DNA of 64,000 bases from Planctomycetia bacterium (GTDB lineage Bacteria; Planctomycetota; Brocadiia; Brocadiales; Brocadiaceae), in contig JABTVC010000002.1 of NCBI GenBank assembly GCA_015075005.1, forward strand, positions 1,508,975-1,572,974. Direction: 5' to 3'. Shown here piece after piece: positions 57,315-64,000 of this stretch (positions within the stretch are counted from its first letter, which is position 1; every line of letters starts with the position of its first letter). Below the pieces are notes generated by a model. That model ran no database searches, had not been told where the DNA came from, and saw only the letters and a list, made by a program, of their open reading frames with translations. A program made the translations under genes and the position numbers.

Positions 57315-58360
57315 AAAAAGCATTACCTTCAGATGATCATGTAATCCCGGTGTTACCGGAATTACTATCTTCAATCAGGCAATTAATCGATGTGTCAAGA
57401 AGGCGTGCTGCCGTCGCTGTCAATGCGGAATTGTCCATGCTTTATTGGCATGTCGGGACTCATATCCGTTCGACGATATTGCAAGGTGAACGGGCAGAGT
57501 ACGGGAAAAAGATTATTGCTCGTCTCTCACGCGATTTGACGGTCATTTATGGAAATGGTTGGAGTGAAAAAACATTGCGGCACTGTCTCCGCATCGCGGA
57601 GATTTTCCCTTCTGAAGAGATTGTCTCCGCACTGGGGAGACAATTGAGCTGGACACACATAAAATCATTAATATACATGGAAGACCCGCTCAAACGCGAC
57701 TTTTACATTGAACTTTGCAGGCTCGAACATTGGAGTGTGCGTCAACTGCAAGACCGCATCAATTCGCAGTTATTTGAACGCACTGCTTTGTCCAAAAAAC
57801 CGGAACAACTTATTGAAAGTGAACTGGCGGAACTCAGGCAGGGGAATCCTCCCTCACCTGAAGTGCTGTTAAAAGATCCATACATCCTTGACTTTCTGGG
57901 TTTGAAAGACCGCTATGTAGAAAAAGACCTGGAGGACGCCATTTTGAGGGAGCTTGAACAATTCCTTCTGGAACTTGGCGCCGGATTCACCTTTGTTGAA
58001 CGGCAGAAGCGGCTGCAGATTGATAATCGCGATTATTATATCGATTTATTGTTTTACAATCGTAAGCTCAGGCGGCTGATTGCCATTGAGCTGAAGATGG
58101 GTGAATTTGAAGCCGGGTTCAAAGGCCAAATGGAACTCTATTTGCGCTGGCTTGCCAAAAACGAGCAGGAAAAAGGGGAAAATCCGCCGCTGGGGATCAT
58201 ACTCTGTACCGGAAAATCAAGTGAACAAATCGAACTGCTGGAGGTGGGCAAAAGCGGCATCCACGTAGCCGAGTATTTAACCGTGCTTCCTCCCCGAGAA
58301 ATCCTGCAGGAAAAACTACATCAGGCTATTGAAGCTGCACGTAAGAGGATGAAGGATTAA
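57311..58360 (+). CDS. YhcG/DUF1016 PD-(D/E)XK nuclease family protein
   Basis: A 349-residue protein with the DUF1016 N-terminal domain (SRRRAAVAVNAELSMLYWHVG, YGKKIIARLSRDL, GWSEKTLRHCLRIAEIFP) and the C-terminal nuclease domain with DYYIDLLFYNRKL and LIAIELK (the D-ExK site). Such proteins often lie inside type I restriction operons. It starts 4 bases inside the hsdM fragment and is intact while its neighbours are damaged. Confidence 0.88.
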   Translation: MKKALPSDDHVIPVLPELLSSIRQLIDVSRRRAAVAVNAELSMLYWHVGTHIRSTILQGERAEYGKKIIARLSRDLTVIYGNGWSEKTLRHCLRIAEIFPSEEIVSALGRQLSWTHIKSLIYMEDPLKRDFYIELCRLEHWSVRQLQDRINSQLFERTALSKKPEQLIESELAELRQGNPPSPEVLLKDPYILDFLGLKDRYVEKDLEDAILRELEQFLLELGAGFTFVERQKRLQIDNRDYYIDLLFYNRKLRRLIAIELKMGEFEAGFKGQMELYLRWLAKNEQEKGENPPLGIILCTGKSSEQIELLEVGKSGIHVAEYLTVLPPREILQEKLHQAIEAARKRMKD

Positions 58361-58371
58361 GAAAAGAGAGG

Positions 58372-58515
58372 ATGGCGTATGAGAAAATTAGGTCCGAGCG
58401 GGAAAAACAGATCAAAAAAGTGATGAATAATACAATTGGGATGTATGGCGATTTGAGCGGTTTGGTAACACTTCCGCAGATAAAACGTTTGGAGTTGGGA
58501 GAAGGAGAAGATTAA
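58372..58515 (+). CDS. Small hypothetical protein, 47 aa
   Basis: Not recognised. A frame of 47 codons (MAYEKIRSEREKQIKKVMNN..., ending LELGEGED) with GAGAGG before the ATG, between the YhcG and ATPase genes and in their direction. It is short and highly charged and may be a remnant of a longer gene. Confidence 0.45.
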   Translation: MAYEKIRSEREKQIKKVMNNTIGMYGDLSGLVTLPQIKRLELGEGED

Positions 58516-59631
58516 TAAATATCTATGAATAAATTACAAATAAATTTAGAAAATTGCTATGGCATAAAAAAACTCAAAAAAGAGTTTAATTTTTCTAGCT
58601 CAAAAACATTTGCAATTTATGCGCCTAACGGGGTTATGAAAACCTCATTCTCAAAGACTTTTAAAGATTTAAGTATTGGGGTAAATTCTAAAGATTTAAT
58701 ATTCCCAAACAGAGAAACAATTCGTGAAATAAAAAAAGAAGATGGCAGGGATATAACCAAAGAACAGGTGTTTGTTATAGAGCCTTATAATGCAGATTTT
58801 AACTCCGAGAAGATGTCAACTTTATTGGTTAATAAGGAGTTGAAACGTAGATATGATGAAATCCATTTAAAAATTGATAAAGAGAAAGAAAAACTTCTGA
58901 AAGAGCTGAAAACTTTATCGGGATTGCGAGATGATATTGAAAAAGAAATTTCTGAAACTTTTACAAGCGTTGATGATAAATTATTTGTTTCTTTAGAAAG
59001 AGTGGAAAAAGAGGTTGTTGATGGCTCTAAACCAGAGTTTTCTGATATCTCATATAAAGAAATATTCAATGAAAAGGTTTTAAAATTTTTAGAAGCGAAA
59101 GATGTTAAAGAAAAAATTACGGAATACATCAAAAAATATGATAAATTGATTGAAACATCAAAATATTTTAAAAAAGGAGTTTTTAATCATAACAATGCAT
59201 CAGTTATCGCGAAAAGCTTAATGGACAATGGCTTTTTTGAAGCGAAACACTCTGTTTTTTTAAACTCAAAGGAAAGCAAGAGTGAAATTCATACAAAAGA
59301 AGAGCTTGAAAAAGTAATTGAAGAAGAGAAAAACGCAATTCTAAACAATCCCGAATTAGTAAAGGCCTTTGAAGAGATAGACAAAAAATTAAAGGCAAAC
59401 CAGGAATTAAGGAATTTCAGGGATTACTTACTGAAGAATCAGAAAATACTGACAGAATTAAAGGATCTGGGTAGTTTAAAACAAAAAATATGGATATCAT
59501 ATTTAAAAGATAATAAAGAACTATATGCAAACATTTTAATAGAATACCGAAAAGGAAAAGAAGAACTAAATAAAATAATTGAACAGGCACGGACAGAGGA
59601 AACTCATTGGATGAGCGTAATTGATATCTTT

Positions 59632-60950
59632 AGGAATCGGAAATAAATAACTCATCGGTTTTGTAATGGCTGAATAGTATAATTCCATTCACCGTGAAAA
59701 TCGTTTTGCTTCAAATTTATTGTCTTCATTTCTTTATCAGATATCTTGATTCCTGTGGGATATTCTTTTGAGTCCAATGTTGCTTGCATTTTCAATCCGG
59801 TATCGGTCGTAGTATTTGCTATCAAATTAACGATCACCTCATGGCTTGTCAATGGCCTGCCCCGCCAGTTTTTCGTAATATAAGAAAACATCCGATGTTC
59901 TATCTTGTTCCATTTACTTGTTCCTGGAGGAAAATGACAAACCGCAACTGAAAGCTGAGTTTTATTCGTAAATCTTTGAAGTTCCATCTTCCGCAGGCGA
60001 TTACGTGAACCGTTACTTCCCCCTCCATCAGCAGTAATCAACAATTCTTTTGCATCAGGATATGCCAACCTCCCCATCTGGAACCACCATTCACTGATCG
60101 TGTGCACCGCAAACTGAGCGGTGTCATGATCTGTCCCAACGCTTACCCAGCCTTGATTTCTCGTCACATCATAAACCCCGTATGGAATGCCTTTGCCATC
60201 TGCCAAACTTGGAAAATCGTAAGTTTCGACTTCCTCCGGAATACCTTTCGGCTGATATTCTCGTCCACCATGAGAAAATCGACCAATTAGTTCTTTCTTT
60301 TTTGTGTCAACTGAGATGACCGGTTGATCACGTTTTTGAAATTCTATCACCCTGCCGTTTATGAATCTAAACTGCGCATCACGGTCGGGATGAGATTTTC
60401 CTTCCATCCTTTTGCGCACGCCTTGCAAACTGTAGTTTAGCTCTGCAAGCAACTGCCCAACCATGGTATGGCTAATAGCGTGTCCTCTTGATGTCAATTC
60501 CTGCGCCAGCTTCCGGGTGCTCTTGCATGTCCATCGCAAGGGAGACATAGGGTCTCCCCGGGAGGAGGGTTCTACCAATGCGTCCAACATTCTAAGAAGT
60601 TCGGCATCTTTTTCGACTAATGGTTTTCTTCCACCACCTGACTCCCTGGCCTTTCTTGTATTACCAGGTCTCTTTCCGGCAGGACTCGTTGCCATTTCAC
60701 GTCGGCCAATTCTTATCGTGCTTTCGGCAATAGCGGTTGCTTTTGAAACTGCAGCCACGCCTCCATGCCCTAATGATTGCGCTTCGGCTGCTGCCCACAT
60801 TCGACGCCCTCTCTCACCAAGCTCGACTTTCAGAGTGTTATATTTAACTCGAATTACATTTATTGCCTCTTTAGAAATCATCCATGAAATATAACATAAA
60901 TGAAAACCAAAAACCAGTATAAACCGATGAGTTATTTATTTACATTGCCT
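59632..60950 (-). mobile_element. ISAzo13-like insertion sequence
   Basis: Inverted ends of about 21 bp (AAATAAATAACTCATCGGTTT at 59640-59660 and its complement at 60921-60941), with a weaker match extending to about 59632 and 60950. It contains one transposase gene. The target duplication is very short, one or two T residues. It interrupts the ATPase gene without loss of host sequence. Confidence 0.85.
59652..60881 (-). CDS. ISAzo13-family transposase
   Basis: A 409-residue transposase. An N-terminal helix-turn-helix region (GGVAAVSKATAIAESTIRIGRREM) is followed by a DDE core (SVDTKKKELIGRF, ITADGGGSNGSRNR, then SKWNKIEHRMFSYI with the glutamate). The frame is complete, so the element may still be active. 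Its GC content is slightly above that of the interrupted gene. Confidence 0.88.
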   Translation of the reverse strand: MISKEAINVIRVKYNTLKVELGERGRRMWAAAEAQSLGHGGVAAVSKATAIAESTIRIGRREMATSPAGKRPGNTRKARESGGGRKPLVEKDAELLRMLDALVEPSSRGDPMSPLRWTCKSTRKLAQELTSRGHAISHTMVGQLLAELNYSLQGVRKRMEGKSHPDRDAQFRFINGRVIEFQKRDQPVISVDTKKKELIGRFSHGGREYQPKGIPEEVETYDFPSLADGKGIPYGVYDVTRNQGWVSVGTDHDTAQFAVHTISEWWFQMGRLAYPDAKELLITADGGGSNGSRNRLRKMELQRFTNKTQLSVAVCHFPPGTSKWNKIEHRMFSYITKNWRGRPLTSHEVIVNLIANTTTDTGLKMQATLDSKEYPTGIKISDKEMKTINLKQNDFHGEWNYTIQPLQNR

Positions 60951-62006
60951 TAACAAAAGATTTTCTGTTCCATTTAAACTTACAATTAAAAATCAAGATG
61001 ATGTTATCTTGAAAAGGGATGTCCCGGGTATTGCTTTTGTATTCATAGATCCAGACGGAGAGACATCAGTAGAAAAATCGAATCTTCTCCAAGCTTTAAG
61101 TAGTGGTGAAAAAAAGGCGCTCTATATTTTAAATATAATTTTCGAAGTCCAGGCAAGGAAAGAAGAGAAGCAAGAGACTTTATTTATAGTGGATGATATA
61201 GCAGACTCATTTGATTATAAAAACAAGTATGCTATTATCCAATACCTCAAAGAGATTTCGGAAGAATCTATTTTTTATCAAATAATACTCACGCACAATT
61301 TTGATTTCTTTAGAACAGTTGAAAGTAGAAAAGTAGTTGATTATCCAAACTGTCTTTTCTCTTATAAAACTGAAAACGAAGTAAAGCTAGAGAAAGCAAG
61401 TGGCATAAAAAATCCTTTCATAAATGATTGGAAGCAAAATCTCGGTGACTTAAAAAAACTGGTTGCATCAATTCCTTTTGTAAGAAATATTATTGAATAT
61501 ACTAAGGGGGAAGATGATGCAGATTATAAAAAGCTCACTTCATTGCTTCATTGGAAAGATGATAGTGAAAGTTTTTCAATGGAGAGTTTGAAAATAATCT
61601 TTGAAAATTCATTAGCTGATGTTAATTTTCCAACAGTTCATCACACAGATAAAATTATTGATAAAATCTTTCAAGAAGCAGAAAGTTGCTTGACTGCAAG
61701 TGAAGGTATTAATTTCGAAAACAAAATAGTGCTTTCAATCGCAATTAGGCTTAAAGCTGAAAGGTTTATGGTTAACAAAATAAACGATCCATTATTTGTT
61801 TTGTCTATAACTTCTAATCAAACTATTGAATTATTAAAAAAGTATAAAGACAAAAATCCTTCGGAAAAAGAAAATCTAAAAATATTAGAAGAGGTAAATT
61901 TAATGACTCCGGAGAATATCCATCTTAACTCTTTTATGTATGAGCCAATTTTAGATATGTCCGATCGGCATTTAAGAGATTTATACAAAAAAGTCAAAAA
62001 CTTATC

Positions 62007-63161
62007 ATGACTAAAAAAACTAACCATAACTGGCAAACGAAAAAACTTGGCGAAGTTTCTAAAATTAATTACGGTTATACTGAAAAAGCATCATTTAAAG
62101 GAATCGGCCCAAAATTCCTAAGAATTACAGATATTCAGGATAATTGCGTTGATTGGGAAACGGTGCCATTTTGCAAAATAGGAAAAAATGCATTATATAA
62201 ATATCTTTTGAGTGAAGGGGATATTGTATTCGCAAGAACAGGGGCTACCACTGGCAAAAGTTTTCTTCTTACAAATCCGCCTTTAGCAGTATTTGCATCA
62301 TATTTAATAAAATTACGAATTTTAGACTTAGAAATATTAGCACCTGAATTTTTGTTTCTATTTTTTCAAACAAAAACCTATTGGGACAAAATTGAAACTG
62401 GCTTGTCTGGAAGTGCTCAAGGTGGTTTCAATGCCACAAAATTAGCAGAAATATCAGTCCCCCTTCCCCCACTCTCCGAACAACAGCGCATCGTTGCCAT
62501 TCTGGATGAGGCTTTTGCCGCCATCACCACGGCGAAAGAAAACGCCGAAAAGAATCTGCAAAACGCCCGCGAGCTTTTTGAGTCGTATCTGCAGAGTGTC
62601 TTTGCCAATCCGGGGGACGGGTGGGAAGAGAAGACATTGGGGGAATGCTTTAAATTAAAAAGTGGCGATAATATAACAAGCAAAATGATGATTGAGAATG
62701 GAAAGTATCCTGTTTATGGTGGTAATGGAATCGCGGGGATGTATAATAAATTTAATCTATCAGGGAGCAATGTAATTGTAGGTAGAGTCGGAGCTTTATG
62801 CGGAAATGTAAGGCATATAGAAGAGGCTATTTGGCTCACTGATAATGGATTCAAAATAACAGATTGTAAATATGATTTTGATAATGCGTTTCTTGCATAT
62901 TTATTGAACTTAAAGAATCTACGAAATTATGCAAGGCAAGCAGCACAACCAGTCATTTCAAATTCATCATTAGAAGAGGTGTTACTACAATTTCCAAAAT
63001 CATTAAAAGACCAAAAATCCATCGTCACCAAACTCGATGCGCTTTCCGCCGAAACCAAAAAGCTCGAGGCCATTTACCGGCAAAAGCTCGCAGACCTGGA
63101 CGAATTGAAAAAATCGGTATTGCAAAAGGCGTTCACAGGACAATTGACAATGGAAAATTGA
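62007..63161 (+). CDS. hsdS: Type I restriction specificity subunit
   Basis: A 384-residue HsdS with two target-recognition domains. The first begins WQTKKLGEVSKINYGYTEK and its conserved helix is LPPLSEQQRIVAILDEAFAAITTAKENAEKNL. The second begins GWEEKTLGECFKLKSG and ends with DALSAETKKLEAIYRQKLADLDELKKSVLQKAF. It overlaps the ATPase stop by 4 bases. HsdM is only a fragment upstream and HsdR is not seen, so the system is incomplete within the window. Confidence 0.93.
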   Translation: MTKKTNHNWQTKKLGEVSKINYGYTEKASFKGIGPKFLRITDIQDNCVDWETVPFCKIGKNALYKYLLSEGDIVFARTGATTGKSFLLTNPPLAVFASYLIKLRILDLEILAPEFLFLFFQTKTYWDKIETGLSGSAQGGFNATKLAEISVPLPPLSEQQRIVAILDEAFAAITTAKENAEKNLQNARELFESYLQSVFANPGDGWEEKTLGECFKLKSGDNITSKMMIENGKYPVYGGNGIAGMYNKFNLSGSNVIVGRVGALCGNVRHIEEAIWLTDNGFKITDCKYDFDNAFLAYLLNLKNLRNYARQAAQPVISNSSLEEVLLQFPKSLKDQKSIVTKLDALSAETKKLEAIYRQKLADLDELKKSVLQKAFTGQLTMEN

Positions 63162-63171
63162 GAATGGGTGA

Positions 63172-63357
63172 TTGAAAACGAGCAATGTGGTCAAAGAGAA
63201 GTCGTTTTACGTTCGCGGTGCGGGTAGTGGACCGGCTACCGAACGTTGTCAGCGCCTGAATACCAGCGAAGCGGAGTCGGCCATCAACGACAACAAGGAA
63301 CTCTTGAAACTGTTAACCCGTATCATCAACTCAACTAAACAAGGAATGGACACATGA
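63172..63357 (+). pseudogene. Four-helix bundle (S23) protein with internal deletion
   Basis: The start SNVVKEKSF and the end INDNKELLKLLTRIINSTKQ match the two ends of a normal 115-120-residue S23 protein, but the middle is replaced by about 25 unrelated residues. It is a second damaged S23 gene in the window, the other lying beside cas6. Confidence 0.5.
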
Positions 63358-63463
63358 CCGCTGTCAATTACCAATTGTCCACTGAATACCGTGAAATTGG
63401 CTGTTTTTTCTTAGATTTTCACGATTATGTTGACAAAAGAGTGAAAGATTTTATACTGTAGCT

Positions 63464-64000
63464 ATGGCAAAAATCTTACATGTTTTTAATTCAATCAATC
63501 GCTTGAGAGAGCGGTATTATGTTGCGGCGGTCGGTAAACAATCGCTTTTGGATTTATTGAGCGAAGCGGAGGTTGCCGAGCAGGTGTATAACTCTAACGC
63601 CATCGAGAACAGCACCCTCACCCTTGAAGAAACTGAAAAAATCCTTTTGCAGATACATTTAGACAGATACATCACGGAAAGAGAAATCTTTGAAGCAAAA
63701 AATCTCGCACGGGTAGTTTCTTACATCAATATCAAGGCCAAAGAACAAGAGCTTACCCTTGAGGTTATGCTATCGCTTCACAAGATGCTTATAGCGAATA
63801 TCAGGGATGATATCGCCGGCAGATTTCGCAAGGACGGTGAGTGGGTCAGGGTTGCAAACCACATAGCGCCAGACCCAAAAGAAGTGGCAGGAAGATTGGA
63901 AAAAATGCTTGCCGGATATAACGCCGCCAGCCATGAAAATATTATAAAACGTATTGCGCGGCTGCATCTTACCTTTGAACACACCCACCCGTTTGTTGAT
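63464..64000 (+). CDS. Fic-domain protein, N-terminal part
   Basis: An open frame from the ATG at 63464 to the window end (179 residues seen). The N-terminal helix has SNAIENSTLTLEE, which fits the (S/T)xxxE(G/N) inhibitory motif of class II Fic proteins. The frame ends at HTHPFVD, the first part of the catalytic HPFx(D/E)GNGR motif, cut by the edge. Such enzymes transfer AMP to proteins. No ribosome site is strong. The C-terminal part and probable winged helix lie outside the window. Confidence 0.85.
   Translation, partial: MAKILHVFNSINRLRERYYVAAVGKQSLLDLLSEAEVAEQVYNSNAIENSTLTLEETEKILLQIHLDRYITEREIFEAKNLARVVSYINIKAKEQELTLEVMLSLHKMLIANIRDDIAGRFRKDGEWVRVANHIAPDPKEVAGRLEKMLAGYNAASHENIIKRIARLHLTFEHTHPFVD

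Larger units (their letters stand above)
58525..62010 (+). pseudogene. PrrC/RloC-like AAA ATPase split by an IS element
   Basis: The N-terminal part (58525-59631) has the P-loop YAPNGVMKTSFSKTF, then a long charged coiled coil. The C-terminal part (about 60952-62010) has LSSGEKKALYILNII (signature), LFIVDDIADSFD (Walker B) and ILTHNFDFFRTV. Removing 59632-60950 joins DIF to NKRFSVPFKLTIKNQDD in one frame and gives a protein of about 715 residues. This class includes the anticodon nucleases PrrC and RloC that sit in type I restriction operons and act when restriction is inhibited. I do not see their nuclease triad with certainty, so another ABC-type defence ATPase is possible. Confidence 0.75.

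Noticed and set aside
63172..63357. A genuine 61-residue gene
   Set aside because: Its two ends match the two ends of S23 proteins, so an internal deletion explains it better.

Overview
The window is a chromosomal stretch from an AT-rich bacterium that looks like a planctomycete of the anammox (Brocadiales) type or a near relative. This is an inference from gene content: a GreA with a long Chlamydia/PVC-style N-terminal extension, an archaeal-type PEP carboxylase, the futalosine route to menaquinone, and an FGE/SUMF1-type protein. No rRNA, tRNA or species marker was recognised, so the placement is moderate at best.

Layout. 1-13.6 kb holds housekeeping genes: dapB (cut by the window edge), rhomboid protease, LptF/G permease (frameshifted), PEP carboxylase, long GreA, solute-binding protein, RRM protein, DEAD-box helicase, TPR lipoprotein and CvfB-like S1 protein. 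13.9-33.0 kb is one large CRISPR-Cas locus. 33.5-40.9 kb holds PilZ, CysH, a broken cobalamin/MetE-type methyltransferase, a thioesterase, a PfkB kinase, a SUMF1 protein and a frameshifted recQ. 41-50.5 kb holds an IS200 remnant, a large membrane protein, a broken PIN/AbrB toxin-antitoxin pair, mqnD and mqnB, a WD40 protein, a thiamine-binding-like protein, an exported DJ-1 protein, a sigma factor and a small Cys/His-rich protein behind two tandem hairpins. 51-56 kb holds an ABC exporter, tsaE, thiL, a broken DUF559 nuclease and an MFS transporter. 56.4-64 kb is a worn defence island: fragments of dinD, rhuM and hsdM, an intact YhcG/DUF1016 nuclease, a PrrC/RloC-like ATPase split by an ISAzo13-like element, hsdS and a Fic protein running off the end.

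The CRISPR locus is the main find. A complete-looking type I-D effector set (cas10d with an internal cas11d start, csc2, csc1, cas3') sits inside the remains of a different operon in the usual type I-B order: a broken cas6, the first 18 codons of what looks like a cas8a1/cst1 gene, then after the I-D block broken cas4, cas1 and cas2, then a leader and about 107 repeats. The old-operon parts carry stretches of 9-bp periodic repeats (consensus near CGGYTTRAA) in their gaps and inside cas6. The I-D block has none. The simplest reading is that the I-D cassette replaced the earlier effector genes, after or before the adaptation and processing genes decayed.

Caution: single-base frameshifts also affect unrelated genes (lptF/G, recQ, cas3'), so some damage may be sequencing error. 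The heaviest damage is in two segments (14-15.7 and 23.6-25.7 kb) on either side of nearly clean I-D genes, which favours real decay there but does not prove it.
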